The translations under genes were made by a program, and so were the position numbers. The notes beneath the pieces are model-generated. The model was given only the letters and a program-made list of their open reading frames with translations. It searched no databases and was not told the origin of the DNA. From NCBI GenBank assembly GCA_947497985.1, contig CANMIX010000003.1, positions 186,001 to 250,000 of the forward strand: DNA of 64,000 nucleotides, written 5' to 3'. Origin of the DNA: an uncultured Paracoccaceae bacterium. Lineage in GTDB: Bacteria > Pseudomonadota > Alphaproteobacteria > Rhodobacterales > Rhodobacteraceae. Numbering within the stretch: the first letter of the stretch is position 1; each line of letters starts with the position of its first letter. Shown piece after piece: positions 1 through 8,931 of this stretch.

Positions 1-143
1 TAGCCTGCTTTCAGATGGACGTAAATATGAGCGTCCTTGAAGGAGGGATAGGAATTTTCCCCCGTCGCTTGATGGTGCGCGTGGATGATCACGCCCGTGC
101 CGAACGTGTGATGCACGACAATGAAATTCCATTGGGACGCTGA
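1..143 (+). CDS. DUF2007 domain protein, 3' end only
   Basis: The reading frame entering the window (codons beginning at base 3) runs to a TGA at 141-143 and encodes about 46 residues. The visible part has CFQMD, an IGIFPRRLMV stretch and a closing DDHARAERVMHD segment, which I recognise as the end of the small DUF2007 family (often labelled putative signal transducing protein). The function of this family is not established. The stop codon lies three bases before the GTG of the methyltransferase gene, so the two are probably co-transcribed, a pairing I know from other alphaproteobacteria. The start is outside the window. Confidence 0.75.
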   Translation, partial: ACFQMDVNMSVLEGGIGIFPRRLMVRVDDHARAERVMHDNEIPLGR

Positions 144-146
144 TCC

Positions 147-908
147 GTGTTTGGCGATGATGAGTTAAGCCGTGATGCCTTCCTCGGAGGTCAAGTCACT
201 CTTTTGCAACCCAAAAACGGATATCGTGCTGGTGTCGACCCGGTGTTGTTGGCGGCTTCTGTGCCTGCCAAACCGGGTCAATCCGTCTTGGAACTGGGGT
301 GCGGGGCGGGGCAGGCGCTGATCTGCCTTGGTCGGCGGGCTGACGGCATGCAACTGACAGGGGTTGAACTTCAGTCGGCCTATGCCGATCTGGCGCGGCA
401 AAATGGCGCTTTGAATGATGTGAATTTAGAGGTGGTTCAGGCTGATTTGTCGGCCTTGCCCAGCGATCTGCGTCAGATCCGGTTCGATCACGTTATTGCC
501 AATCCGCCCTATTATCGCGCAGGCGCCCATAGTCCTGCGCAGGACGACGGACGCTCGGTGGCATTGGGTGAGCAGACGCCGTTGGATTTGTGGATAGACA
601 CGGCCAGCCGCAGGCTTGCACCAAAAGGGTACCTGCACCTGATCCAACGTGCGGATCGCCTGTCGGATGTGCTGCGTGCTTGCGACGGTCGACTGGGCAG
701 CCTTGAAATTCTTCCAGTCACGCCGCGCATGGGACGCGCGGCCGAGCTGATCCTGTTGCGCGCGCGCAAAGGCGGACGGGCGGATTTGAAACTCCACGCT
801 CCGTTGGTTTTGCACAGGAATTCAGAACATCAGGGCGACCATCCCGATTACCGCCCCGAAATCGAAGCAATCTTGCGGCACGGGCAAAGGTTGGATTGGC
901 CAAAGTGA
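147..908 (+). CDS. tRNA1(Val) (adenine-37-N6)-methyltransferase-like (YfiC/TrmN6 family)
   Basis: SAM-dependent methyltransferase of 253 residues. The SAM-binding motif I, VLELGCGAG, is at about residues 47-55. The catalytic motif IV NPPYY at 119-123 is typical of N6-adenine and N5-glutamine methyltransferases. The N-terminal PKNGYRAGVDPVLLAA segment is characteristic of the YfiC/TrmN6 group, which in E. coli methylates adenine 37 of valine tRNA; specificity here is inferred from family only. The start is GTG at 147, three bases after the upstream stop, which suggests translational coupling. A PrmC-like or rRNA-directed activity cannot be excluded. Confidence 0.78.
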   Translation: MFGDDELSRDAFLGGQVTLLQPKNGYRAGVDPVLLAASVPAKPGQSVLELGCGAGQALICLGRRADGMQLTGVELQSAYADLARQNGALNDVNLEVVQADLSALPSDLRQIRFDHVIANPPYYRAGAHSPAQDDGRSVALGEQTPLDLWIDTASRRLAPKGYLHLIQRADRLSDVLRACDGRLGSLEILPVTPRMGRAAELILLRARKGGRADLKLHAPLVLHRNSEHQGDHPDYRPEIEAILRHGQRLDWPK

Positions 909-1092
909 CGATTTTTGCGCACAAAATGCGTAATATTCACGGTTTTTGACCTAAAATCGGCATCCAACTGCCGATCCGCCGCATTCGTCTCGAATTTCTC
1001 GCATCTGCAGCGTGACAGGTGAGCAGGTTTTATGGTCCACTGAAATCGCCCGGAGAAACCGGGTTCATTCAACGCTCAACAGGAGGATAGCC

Positions 1093-1260
1093 ATGAGCCT
1101 CAGCTCGCATCTCAATGAACTGAAGAAGAAGCACGAGCACCTGAGCAATGAAGTGGAGGTCGCACAGCGGTCGCCGGGAACGGACGGTCTGCAAATCGCC
1201 TCCCTGAAGAAGCAGAAGCTGAAGATCAAAGAACAAATATCCCGACTATCGGTGGAGTAA
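1093..1260 (+). CDS. DUF465 (YdcH-like) small protein
   Basis: A 55-residue protein, mostly charged and predicted helical, with a KKKHEHLSNEV segment and an LKKQKLKIKEQI segment near the C-terminus. These are the hallmarks of DUF465/YdcH, small alpha-helical proteins of unknown function that are abundant in alphaproteobacteria. The ATG at 1093 follows a strong ribosome site, AGGAGG at 1081-1086, so I prefer it to the in-frame ATG at 1012. It is monocistronic and followed by a terminator-like hairpin. Confidence 0.85.
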   Translation: MSLSSHLNELKKKHEHLSNEVEVAQRSPGTDGLQIASLKKQKLKIKEQISRLSVE

Positions 1261-1330
1261 TACGTCACCGCGCCTCGTAAAAGATGCGGAACGGCACCGA
1301 TGGGGCACGCCTAACTGGGACAGGCATTTA

Positions 1331-1355
1331 GGGTCATCCTGAGATGGCCCTTTTT
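1331..1355 (+). terminator. Rho-independent terminator after the DUF465 gene
   Basis: GGGTCAT (1331-1337) pairs with ATGGCCC (1344-1350), allowing one G-U pair, around a six-base loop, and TTTTT follows at 1351-1355. It sits 70 bases downstream of the DUF465 stop and ahead of the convergent transporter gene. Confidence 0.7.
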
Positions 1356-1386
1356 GTTGGCCAAACGCAATGGGATCCGGTGGGGC

Positions 1387-2268
1387 CTAACGCGATGTTG
1401 TATCTGCCACCGAACGGCTTGCGAACGCCGCGCACAGAGCCGCAGCGGTGATCAACCCAGCTGCCAGAGCCAAGTTCCAGCTGAACAGCGCATATCCCGT
1501 AAGAACCAAAACAACAGTCGACAGCAGCGGTGTGGCATATGACACCGTGCCCAGCATCTGGATATCGCCTTTCTTGACGCCGATGTCCCAGACAAAAAAT
1601 GCAAGTCCCACAGGCCCCAATCCCAATCCAACGGCAGATGCCCAGCTCAGCGCGGTCTCGGGCCAGACAGTTTCTTCCAGCGCTAGATGTAGCCCCCAGG
1701 ACGCGATGGCAGAGAACAGGCAAAACACCGTGACGCTGCTGGTGGGCACCGTCGCAAACCGGCGTGAGATCACGGAATAGCTGGACCAGGTCAACGCACA
1801 TAGCAATGCTAGCCCATAACCCGGCAGATACTGCGCTTGAAACCCGGCCGCGCCACCGCTGACAATCAACGCCGCGCCGCAAAACCCCAAAACCGCACCA
1901 ATCACATGGCCTTTGCGCAGATGCTCTCCGGGCAACAGGCCAGAGAACAACACAATAAGCAGGGGCCAAAGATAGGCGATCAACCCGGCTTCGGCCGCAG
2001 GCGCCAGGCGCAGGGCAGAAAAATAAAGCGCGTGATAGGCAAAAAGCGCAACCGAGCCAAAGGCATAGATCCGCCATGGCACTTTACGAAATTCTCCCAG
2101 GCTGCCGGTTATAGTGCACCAAATCAAACCCAGACTGCCGCCAATGGTAAAACACAGCGCATTCAACAGCAGCGGTGGTGTGGGTTCCGATCCGACCGTC
2201 AAAAGGGCCAGCAAGGCCCACAGTAAGATTGCACCGAATCCAATCACGGTCGCGCGGGGTTTAGTCAT
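1387..2268 (-). CDS. EamA/DMT-family exporter, YddG-like
   Basis: Integral membrane protein of about 293 residues with roughly ten hydrophobic segments and the tandem EamA architecture of drug/metabolite transporters. The C-terminal motif GDIQMLGTVSYATPLLS and overall length resemble the YddG-type aromatic amino acid exporters; the substrate is inferred. The start ATG at 2268 overlaps the end of the LysR gene (stop 2261-2263), which points to translational coupling with the regulator. An in-frame ATG at 2283 would add five residues. The local regulator may control this exporter. Confidence 0.8.
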   Translation of the reverse strand: MTKPRATVIGFGAILLWALLALLTVGSEPTPPLLLNALCFTIGGSLGLIWCTITGSLGEFRKVPWRIYAFGSVALFAYHALYFSALRLAPAAEAGLIAYLWPLLIVLFSGLLPGEHLRKGHVIGAVLGFCGAALIVSGGAAGFQAQYLPGYGLALLCALTWSSYSVISRRFATVPTSSVTVFCLFSAIASWGLHLALEETVWPETALSWASAVGLGLGPVGLAFFVWDIGVKKGDIQMLGTVSYATPLLSTVVLVLTGYALFSWNLALAAGLITAAALCAAFASRSVADTTSR

Positions 2269-3211
2269 GGTCGGAAATCTCATCTATGGGAATTACGTTA
2301 AATCCGTCGAATATATGCGCCGTTTTGCCGATCTCTGCAAAGAACCAATCGCGAAAGGCCGCGATTTGTGGACGGTCCTGGCTGCTATTGATGCACATAA
2401 ATCGAAAACAGGCAGAGACTTCGATGGCGGTCGGGAACGGCGCCACCAACCGCCCGTCTTGAATGTCTTTGATGATCATAGGACGTCTGGCCAATGCTAC
2501 GCCCATCCCGGCAACGGCCGCATCGACGACATGGTTCGCTCCGGAAAAACGAGTTCCATGCTCCGGGGTGAAATCAACGCCGACGGCCTGAAACCAATCC
2601 TGCCATCGCGGTGGCCGCGGCAGAAAATGTAGCGATTCATCAATGATAAGCGGGGCGTGGGTGATTGCCTCCGGCGTGGTAAAACGTTCCGCCAATTCAG
2701 GGGTCATAACGGGTGTTAGCCAGTCATTGGGCACCTGCCGGGAATACAGCTCCTCTGGGCTGGACGTGCCAAAGCGGATTGCGACGTCCACGTCTTCGCG
2801 GTGCAGATCGACTGTGCGCAATGTGGCTGAAAAGCTCAGGTCAATATCCGGGTGTGCTTGGGCGAAATCATACAGCCGGGGTGCCAGCCATTTGGCCGTT
2901 AGGGCTGGTCCGGCCGTTACTGTCAGCGTTGTGTTGTTCTGCAAGCGTCGCGTGGCAGACCAGGCCTCGGACAAGCGCAGGAAACCATCTGCCGCACCAG
3001 GGGCCAGTATGCGGCCGGCCTCCGTAAGCTCCACTGCACGGTTCAGACGGCGAAACAGCTTGTCGCCCAGATGTTCCTCCAACGTCTTGATCTGAAATGA
3101 CAAGGCAGCTGGCGTCACGTTCAACTCATTTGCCGCCTTGGCAAAGGACATATGGCGCGCTGCTGCATCAAAGGCACGCAAAGCAGTCAACGGGGGCAGG
3201 CGGTCGGGCAT
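2261..3211 (-). CDS. LysR-family transcriptional regulator (GcvA-like)
   Basis: A 316-residue regulator. The N-terminal winged HTH covers about residues 1-65 (LTALRAFDAAARHMSFAKAA, then LNVTPAALSFQIKTLEEHLG). The rest is a LysR substrate-binding domain. The phrase TPAALSFQIKTLE is typical of the GcvA subgroup. It lies directly upstream of the exporter gene and overlaps it by eight bases, so the two form one unit. LysR proteins usually control neighbouring genes in response to a small molecule; the ligand is unknown. Upstream, on the other strand, is a small unannotated gene whose promoter must share the 110-base gap. Confidence 0.88.
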   Translation of the reverse strand: MPDRLPPLTALRAFDAAARHMSFAKAANELNVTPAALSFQIKTLEEHLGDKLFRRLNRAVELTEAGRILAPGAADGFLRLSEAWSATRRLQNNTTLTVTAGPALTAKWLAPRLYDFAQAHPDIDLSFSATLRTVDLHREDVDVAIRFGTSSPEELYSRQVPNDWLTPVMTPELAERFTTPEAITHAPLIIDESLHFLPRPPRWQDWFQAVGVDFTPEHGTRFSGANHVVDAAVAGMGVALARRPMIIKDIQDGRLVAPFPTAIEVSACFRFMCINSSQDRPQIAAFRDWFFAEIGKTAHIFDGFNVIPIDEISDHD

Positions 3212-3323
3212 TTTCGATCAAGTTTTTCTTAACTGAAATCAGCAGAAGTCTCGTTTGTGATCTGCATAGAAAGCATGCATCTTAAGTTCAGTAAAGACAA
3301 GCTGACCTGAATAGGAGGCCAAG

Positions 3324-3470
3324 ATGATCGAAGCAACCACGCAGACACATATCGCACAGGCCATGATGCGCGCCCACAACGAACGGGCCAAGGCGTTTTC
3401 AATCTTTTGGGCGGTGCTGTGGAAATTACCAAAACGGCGCACGCGCGCTTCCGCTTCCCGCTGGGCCTAG
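3324..3470 (+). CDS. Small unrecognised protein, 48 aa
   Basis: ATG at 3324 is preceded by AGGAGG (3313-3318) at a normal distance. The frame encodes 48 residues: a polar N-terminus (MIEATTQTHIAQAMMRAHNE), a hydrophobic stretch FSIFWAVLWKL, and an Arg-rich tail KRRTRASASRW. The layout (short amphipathic helix, basic C-terminus) recalls small DUF1127-like proteins, but I do not recognise the family with certainty. It is divergent from the LysR gene and is followed within 30 bases by a strong hairpin terminator, which supports it being a real transcribed gene. Confidence 0.6.
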   Translation: MIEATTQTHIAQAMMRAHNERAKAFSIFWAVLWKLPKRRTRASASRWA

Positions 3471-3494
3471 GCCTGGGTCCTTACGGGATACAAA

Positions 3495-3520
3495 AAGGGC
3501 CGCTCATCCGGGCGGCCCTT
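3495..3520. terminator. Hairpin terminator between the 48-aa gene and phbB
   Basis: AAGGGCCGC (3495-3503) pairs perfectly with GCGGCCCTT (3512-3520) around an eight-base loop. A-rich sequence precedes it on the plus strand (T-rich for minus-strand transcripts), and the genes on either side converge here, so it could serve both. Confidence 0.72.
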
Positions 3521-3557
3521 GCTTTACTCGAGTGTTGCCTATGACCGGCGGTCGAAA

Positions 3558-4280
3558 TCAGACGACGAACTGCGCACCATTTGCGGAAATGGTCGATCCA
3601 TTGATAAAGGCCGAGTCGTCGGACGCGAGGAACGCCACACATCGTGCGATTTCTTCTGGCTCACCCAGGCGGCCGGTTGGGATCTGGCCAATGATCATGT
3701 CGCGGACTTTTTCCGGAACCGCCATCACCATTTCGGTGGCGATATAGCCGGGGCAGATCGCATTCGCTGTGATACCTTTGGCCGCGCCTTCCAGTGCCAG
3801 TGATTTAACGATACCCAGGTCACCGGCTTTGGTCGCAGCATAGTTCACCTGACCAAATTGCCCTTTTTGGCCGTTGATCGACGAGATCACGATAACACGG
3901 CCAAATCCGCGTTCGCGCATGCCAGGCCAGATCGGATGGACTGTGTTGAAAACACCCGTCAAATTCGTGTCGATCACCTGTTGCCACTGCTCGGGAGTCA
4001 TCTTGTGGAACGGGGCATCGCGGGTGATGCCAGCATTTGCGACAACCACGTCAATGCCACCCAAGTCGGCTTCAACCTTTGCGATACCCGCCTTGGAATC
4101 TTCATAGTCGCCCACGTTCCATTTGTAGGTCTTGATGCCGGTTTCTTCGGTGAATGCGGCGGCTGCTTCGTCATTGCCGGCATAAGTTGCGGCAACTGTG
4201 TAACCTTCGGCTTTCAGCGTTTTTGAGATTGCTGCGCCAATGCCGCGTGATCCACCCGTAACCAATGCTGTACGTGCCAT
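3558..4280 (-). CDS. phbB: Acetoacetyl-CoA reductase
   Basis: Short-chain dehydrogenase of 240 residues, the usual PhaB/PhbB length. It reduces acetoacetyl-CoA to (R)-3-hydroxybutyryl-CoA with NADPH in polyhydroxybutyrate synthesis. Visible motifs: the nucleotide-binding TGGSRGIG near residue 8, NAGITRD, the catalytic Ser in VISSING, YAATKAG holding the Tyr/Lys pair, and CPGYIATEM. The start at 4280 (MARTALVTGG) has GGAGGA just upstream; a longer frame to 4418 lacks a signal. phbA lies upstream on the same strand, but a terminator and a promoter-like gap separate them. A PhaR-type operator candidate lies 50 bases upstream. Confidence 0.95.
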   Translation of the reverse strand: MARTALVTGGSRGIGAAISKTLKAEGYTVAATYAGNDEAAAAFTEETGIKTYKWNVGDYEDSKAGIAKVEADLGGIDVVVANAGITRDAPFHKMTPEQWQQVIDTNLTGVFNTVHPIWPGMRERGFGRVIVISSINGQKGQFGQVNYAATKAGDLGIVKSLALEGAAKGITANAICPGYIATEMVMAVPEKVRDMIIGQIPTGRLGEPEEIARCVAFLASDDSAFINGSTISANGAQFVV

Positions 4281-4330
4281 TTTAGTCTTCCTCCACTTGG
4301 GTATTCGCCTTGTAATTAAATTGCAAAATT

Positions 4331-4341
4331 CTGCATCGCAG
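4331..4341. promoter_or_regulatory. Candidate PhaR operator upstream of phbB
   Basis: The bases CTGCATCGCAG form CTGC-N3-GCAG, which matches the TGC-rich consensus I recall for the PHB-responsive repressor PhaR of Paracoccus and Rhodobacter. It lies in an AT-rich gap with further TTGC/GCAA half-sites on both sides (4321-4355). The phaR gene is not in this window; binding is inferred. Confidence 0.5.
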
Positions 4342-4425
4342 CGCAAGCAAATTGCGACGCTAGATTTCAATTTATCTAAGGCTATGTTGCACGACCAATG
4401 GTAACGGGGCGATGTCAAAACAAAA

Positions 4426-4445
4426 GGGCACCCCTAGGGGTGCCC
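4426..4445 (-). terminator. Rho-independent terminator of phbA
   Basis: A perfect 20-base palindrome, GGGCACCCCTAGGGGTGCCC, 25 bases downstream of the phbA stop. On the minus strand it is followed by TTTTGTTTT. Confidence 0.85.
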
Positions 4446-4470
4446 TCGTAAATTACGGTTTTTTAATCGT

Positions 4471-5646
4471 TTATGGCCGTTCAACGCACAAAGCGACGCC
4501 CATGCCACCGCCGATGCATAGGGTGGCGAGACCTTTCTTGGCGTCGCGACGCTTCATTTCAAACAGAAGTGTATTCAGAACACGACAACCGGACGCACCA
4601 ATGGGGTGACCAATGGCAATGGCACCACCGTTGACGTTCACGATCGACGGATCCCAGCCCATATCTTTGTTCACAGCGCAGGCCTGGGCCGCAAAGGCTT
4701 CGTTTGCTTCCACCAGATCCAGATCATCAACAGACCAGCCGGCTTTCTCCAGCGCTTTGCGCGATGCGTAGATCGGACCAACACCCATGATCGAGGGATC
4801 CAGACCAGCGGTTGCATAAGACACGATTCGCGCCAGCGGTTCGATGCCACGTTTCTCGGCTTCATCGGCGCTCATCAGCAGCGCCGCTGCGGCACCATCG
4901 TTCAAGCCGGATGCGTTCGCGGCGGTGACAGAGCCATCTTTGGTGAAAGCGGGACGCAGTTTCTGCATGCTTTCAATGGTGGCGCCGTGACGGATATATT
5001 CGTCGGCATCAACCGTGATGTCCCCTTTGCGATGCTTCACAATAAAGGGCACGATCTCGTCTACGAATTTACCAGCCTTTTGGGCGGCTTCCGCTTTATT
5101 CTGCGATGCCAGCGCAAATTCATCCTGCATTTCACGGCTGATCTGCCATTTGTCAGCCACATTTTCGGCGGTCTGACCCATGTGATAGCCGTTGAACGCA
5201 TCCCACAGACCATCGCGGATCATGGTATCGATATACTTCATATCGCCCATTTTCTGACCGGCCCGCATATGTGCAGCATGGGTCGACAGGGTCATATTTT
5301 CCTGACCGCCCGCTGCGACAATTGACGCATCTCCCAGTTGGATGTGCTGTGCGGCCAGAGCCACGGCGCGCAGACCGGATCCACAGACCTGATTGATCCC
5401 CCATGCGGCGCTTTCTTGTGGAAGGCCTGCATTGATATGCGCTTGGCGCGCGGGGTTCTGACCTTGGGCTGCGGTCAGAACCTGGCCCAGAATTGTTTCT
5501 GATACTTCGGCTTTGCCGACGCCTGCGCGTTCGACCACGGCTTCCAGAACTGTGGAACCCAGATCGTGGGCAGGTGTGGTGGCGAACGAGCCGCCAAAGC
5601 TTCCGACTGCGGTACGCGCAGCGGATGCAATTACAACGTTGGTCAT
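4471..5646 (-). CDS. phbA: Acetyl-CoA C-acetyltransferase (beta-ketothiolase)
   Basis: Biosynthetic thiolase of 391 residues that condenses two acetyl-CoA into acetoacetyl-CoA. This feeds both PHB synthesis and the ethylmalonyl-CoA pathway encoded elsewhere in the window. The catalytic residues are visible: nucleophile Cys88 in [11 protein letters not shown], His347 in [10 protein letters not shown] and Cys377 in LCIGGGMG, positions within one residue of the well-known Zoogloea enzyme. It has its own terminator and is separated from phbB by about 190 bases. The upstream gap carries inverted TTGC/GCAA repeats that could be PhaR sites. Confidence 0.96.
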   Translation of the reverse strand: MTNVVIASAARTAVGSFGGSFATTPAHDLGSTVLEAVVERAGVGKAEVSETILGQVLTAAQGQNPARQAHINAGLPQESAAWGINQVCGSGLRAVALAAQHIQLGDASIVAAGGQENMTLSTHAAHMRAGQKMGDMKYIDTMIRDGLWDAFNGYHMGQTAENVADKWQISREMQDEFALASQNKAEAAQKAGKFVDEIVPFIVKHRKGDITVDADEYIRHGATIESMQKLRPAFTKDGSVTAANASGLNDGAAAALLMSADEAEKRGIEPLARIVSYATAGLDPSIMGVGPIYASRKALEKAGWSVDDLDLVEANEAFAAQACAVNKDMGWDPSIVNVNGGAIAIGHPIGASGCRVLNTLLFEMKRRDAKKGLATLCIGGGMGVALCVERP

Positions 5647-5767
5647 GACTTTTGGTCCTTTGACATCCAGATATTGCGGAAGCGGGTCACAGGTTTGAAA
5701 CTGTATGTGCTATCGCAGCGACCGGCATTCCCCCTCCCTTGCTGCGCACAATAAACAAGTTTGTGCA

Positions 5768-5785
5768 CTTGCAGCAATTTGCAAG
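5768..5785. promoter_or_regulatory. Inverted repeat upstream of phbA, possible PhaR site
   Basis: CTTGCA (5768-5773) and TGCAAG (5780-5785) are separated by six bases, in a stretch dense in TGC/GCA elements (5710-5800). It lies about 122-139 bases upstream of the phbA start. It is similar in composition to the site upstream of phbB, which would suit joint control by PhaR. Confidence 0.4.
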
Positions 5786-5876
5786 GTGTCGCAGCCCAAG
5801 GGCCAAAGTCAACTGAAACTGTCACATCAAAGCGTGTGTTTTTGAGAATTGATAACGCTGTGGTTGCGCGCCTAAC

Positions 5877-6716
5877 TTATGCGCGGTTGCGAGACTTTAG
5901 CTCTTCGACCCACGGCGCGCGTACTGTTGGCGCCCCGTACAGATAGCCCTGAAGACAGTCGACACCGATGGATACCAGGAATTCTGCGTCTGCCTCGGTC
6001 TCAACAGATTCGGCCACGGTCAGCATATCGAACTGTTTGGCCACCCCGACCAACGCACGCACAACCGCTTGATTGTCAAAGTTTTCTGAAATCTTGCGGA
6101 CGAATTGCCCGTCCAGTTTTACCGCATCGAAAAAGAACTGGCGGAAATGAGCAATCGACATGCTGCCCGCGCCAAAATTGTCCATGGCAAAGGCAATGCC
6201 ATATTCCTGCATTCGGGTCATGAAGTCCAAGACCAGTTCCGGCGCGCCCTGGGTTGAAGCTTCGGTGATTTCCAACAGCAGACGTTCGCCGATGGATTTA
6301 TCTTTTATGAGAAACCGTTTGAGCGCCTGGTTCCAGCGTTCATAACCAATGGATCGGGCCGACATATTGATCGACAGGCGGATCTCGGGATGTTTGCTGA
6401 GTGCGCGCAGACCATGCTGCAGCGCCAAACAGTCCAGCTCACGCCCCAATTCAGTGTCCTCGACGACATCCATAAATTCGCGCGCCGGGATCACCCTACC
6501 GGTGGAATCCAGAACCCGAATATACCCCTCATAAAAGGCGACACCATGGGGCGGCAGCGCCTGCATGATTGGCTGATAGGCCAGCATGGTTTGATCGTAT
6601 TTGATCGCATCGGCCACCATATCCAATGTAGAGCGGTCCCGATTGGTCACTGCAGAGCCCAAAGGCGTATCTGCCCCTTCGGCCATATCAGCGAGTTTGA
6701 TGCGATTTTTCTTCAC
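5877..6716 (-). CDS. EAL-domain protein with altered signature residues
   Basis: A 279-residue stand-alone EAL domain after about 40 N-terminal residues, with no membrane segment, so cytoplasmic. EAL proteins hydrolyse or bind cyclic di-GMP. Several active-site positions are kept: Asn117 in INMSA, Glu149 in LEIT, Lys200 and Asp202 in VKLDG, and Gln256 in LQGY. The EAL triplet itself reads E63-G64-Y65, and the metal-binding DDFGTG motif reads DNFGAG (Asn180 for the second Asp). I infer weakened or lost phosphodiesterase activity and possibly a c-di-GMP receptor or protein-interaction role. Both neighbouring genes look functionally unrelated. Confidence 0.82.
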   Translation of the reverse strand: MKKNRIKLADMAEGADTPLGSAVTNRDRSTLDMVADAIKYDQTMLAYQPIMQALPPHGVAFYEGYIRVLDSTGRVIPAREFMDVVEDTELGRELDCLALQHGLRALSKHPEIRLSINMSARSIGYERWNQALKRFLIKDKSIGERLLLEITEASTQGAPELVLDFMTRMQEYGIAFAMDNFGAGSMSIAHFRQFFFDAVKLDGQFVRKISENFDNQAVVRALVGVAKQFDMLTVAESVETEADAEFLVSIGVDCLQGYLYGAPTVRAPWVEELKSRNRA

Positions 6717-6903
6717 GGAAATGCTCCCGGCGATTCACGTTGACCAATATGCGTCAACTCACAGGATCCTCCAAAAGAGTGAAGCGGTGATTAAATATAG
6801 GATTTTACTTAAAGAAAGAGAGCATGATGACCTCCACCACGCCCTCGATACATCTGGGATAAAAGACCGGCCTTGCGATTGGATTAAATCCAATCAGCAC
6901 GGC

Positions 6904-7467
6904 TTATTCTGCGTCGATCATCGCTTGGACAATTGCCTTGGCACTGTCAGAGTTCCACTCGGCATCGCCCAGCAGACGGGCGACCTCTTTGCCGTCACGG
7001 TCCAGCAGTACCGTAATGGGCAGGCCGATCACTGCCATGTCACGCGCCAGCGTCTGTTTGTCATCCTGGTGACGGGGCAGGTTGGTGATGCCGTTTTCGT
7101 CAAAGAACTTGCGGATGCCGCCTGGGGAATTGCGGCCGGTGGCGATGGTCAGAACTTCAAAATCGTCGCCGCCAAATTCTTCCTGCAGTTCAGAAATCTG
7201 CGGCATCTCTTTGCGGCAGGGCGCGCACCAGGTGGCCCAGAAGTTCACCAGAACCACTTTACCTTTGTAGTCCTGCAAAGTGGCACTTCCCGCATCATCA
7301 GCCAGATTGAACGGCTTGTCCGAGACATCTTTGGCCGCGCTGTGAACCACCAGTCGCCGCAGGCTGTCTTCGCGCAAGGCCTCCAAAGTGGCAGGATCGG
7401 CGGCAAGGGCGGCATTTGCACCGAGCGCCAGAGCCATATAAAGGGTGAGGTGACGAAACAGACGCAT
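6904..7467 (-). CDS. tlpA: TlpA-like periplasmic thioredoxin-fold reductase
   Basis: A 187-residue protein with a typical signal peptide (about residues 1-23, ending ANAALAAD) and an AhpC/TSA-TlpA fold. The redox-active site WCAPC is at residues 80-84 inside NFWATWCAPCRKE, and the cis-Pro region reads GLPITVLLD. It probably acts as a thiol-disulfide reductase in the periplasm, for example in cytochrome oxidase assembly; the partner is inferred. It is divergent from argH with a 20-base gap, a TlpA-argH arrangement I know from other Rhodobacterales. Confidence 0.85.
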   Translation of the reverse strand: MRLFRHLTLYMALALGANAALAADPATLEALREDSLRRLVVHSAAKDVSDKPFNLADDAGSATLQDYKGKVVLVNFWATWCAPCRKEMPQISELQEEFGGDDFEVLTIATGRNSPGGIRKFFDENGITNLPRHQDDKQTLARDMAVIGLPITVLLDRDGKEVARLLGDAEWNSDSAKAIVQAMIDAE

Positions 7468-7487
7468 AATTTCTCCAGGGTTCCACT

Positions 7488-8882
7488 ATGACAGATCAAA
7501 CCTCGAACCAGATGTGGGGCGGCCGCTTTGCCGCTGGTCCAGACGCGATCATGGAGGCAATTAATGCCTCGATCGGTTTTGACAAGCGGATGGCAGCACA
7601 AGATATCGCCGGTTCCAGGGCCCACGCAGCGATGCTCGCCGCAACAGGCGTTATTACGGATAATGATGCCGAGGCCATTCGGGAAGGTCTGCTCACTGTA
7701 TTGTCAGAGATTGAAACGGGAAAATTTGAATATTCGACAGCGCTCGAAGACATTCACATGAACGTGGAAGCGCGCTTGAAAGAGATCATCGGCGAGCCGG
7801 CCGGACGTCTGCACACAGGCCGGTCGCGCAATGATCAGGTCGCGACTGATTTTAAACTCTGGGTGCGGGATCAATTTGATGCCGCTGAAAAGGGTCTTTT
7901 GGCGTTGATCGCCGCTCTTGTGGATCAGGCCGAAGCTGGCGCCGACTGGGTGATGCCGGGCTTTACCCACCTGCAGACCGCGCAGCCGGTGACCTGGGGC
8001 CACCATATGATGGCCTATGTTGAGATGTTTGGCCGTGATCTGTCGCGTGTGCGGGATGCCCGCGCCCGGATGAACGAATCCCCTTTGGGCGCGGCTGCTT
8101 TGGCTGGTACGTCTTTCCCAATCGATCGGGAGATGACGGCATCCGCGCTTGGCTTCGATCGCCCGGCTGCCAACTCGCTGGATGCGGTGTCGGACCGCGA
8201 TTTCGCGCTGGAATTCCTGTCGAGCGCATCAATCTGTGCCATGCATTTGTCGCGCTTTGCCGAAGAGCTGGTCATCTGGTCATCCGCACAATTCCGTTTT
8301 GTGACGCTCTCGGATCGTTTCTCGACCGGATCATCGATCATGCCACAAAAGAAAAACCCTGACGCAGCCGAGTTGATTCGCGCCAAAGTGGGTCGGATCT
8401 TTGGGGCAAACACCGCGTTGATGATGGTGATGAAAGGTCTGCCGCTCGCCTATTCCAAGGACATGCAGGAAGACAAAGAGCAGGTCTTTGATGCCGCCGA
8501 CAATTGGATGCTGGCGCTGGCTGCGATGGAAGGCATGGTGAAAGACATGACTGGCAACCGCGAGTCGCTGGCGGCCGCCGCAGGATCTGGCTTTTCTACT
8601 GCGACTGACCTGGCCGACTGGATGGTCCGCGTGTTGAAAGTGCCGTTTCGGGATGCGCACCATGTCACCGGCGCGCTGGTTGCCATGGCCGAAAGCCGCA
8701 GCTGTGATCTGCCGGACCTGAGCCTTGAGGATATGCAAGGGGTGCATGCGGGCATCACTGAGGATATCTTCTCTGTGTTGGGCGTGGAAAATTCAGTGAA
8801 TTCGCGCATGAGCTATGGCGGAACCGCGCCCGCACAGGTGCGTGCGCAAGTTGGTCGTTGGAAAGAGATTCTGAACAGCTAA
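7488..8882 (+). CDS. argH: Argininosuccinate lyase
   Basis: The enzyme of the last arginine biosynthesis step, cleaving argininosuccinate to arginine and fumarate; 464 residues, standard length. The fumarase/aspartase superfamily signature [12 protein letters not shown] is at residues 281-292, TGRSRNDQ at 110-117, and the conserved Thr-His of [10 protein letters not shown] at 160-161. ATG at 7488 is the only sensible start. It is followed by two small lipoprotein genes and lysA, a gene order seen in many alphaproteobacteria. Confidence 0.97.
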   Translation: MTDQTSNQMWGGRFAAGPDAIMEAINASIGFDKRMAAQDIAGSRAHAAMLAATGVITDNDAEAIREGLLTVLSEIETGKFEYSTALEDIHMNVEARLKEIIGEPAGRLHTGRSRNDQVATDFKLWVRDQFDAAEKGLLALIAALVDQAEAGADWVMPGFTHLQTAQPVTWGHHMMAYVEMFGRDLSRVRDARARMNESPLGAAALAGTSFPIDREMTASALGFDRPAANSLDAVSDRDFALEFLSSASICAMHLSRFAEELVIWSSAQFRFVTLSDRFSTGSSIMPQKKNPDAAELIRAKVGRIFGANTALMMVMKGLPLAYSKDMQEDKEQVFDAADNWMLALAAMEGMVKDMTGNRESLAAAAGSGFSTATDLADWMVRVLKVPFRDAHHVTGALVAMAESRSCDLPDLSLEDMQGVHAGITEDIFSVLGVENSVNSRMSYGGTAPAQVRAQVGRWKEILNS

Positions 8883-8931
8883 GTTGTACGCTAGGTCGCG
8901 TGACGTAGTTTAACAAAGTACGGAGGTTGAA

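Noticed and set aside
6877-6895. Perfect 19-base palindrome downstream of tlpA (GATTGGATT-A-AATCCAATC)
   Set aside because: A one-base loop cannot form a stable RNA hairpin and there is no T-run; possibly a protein site but unsupported.
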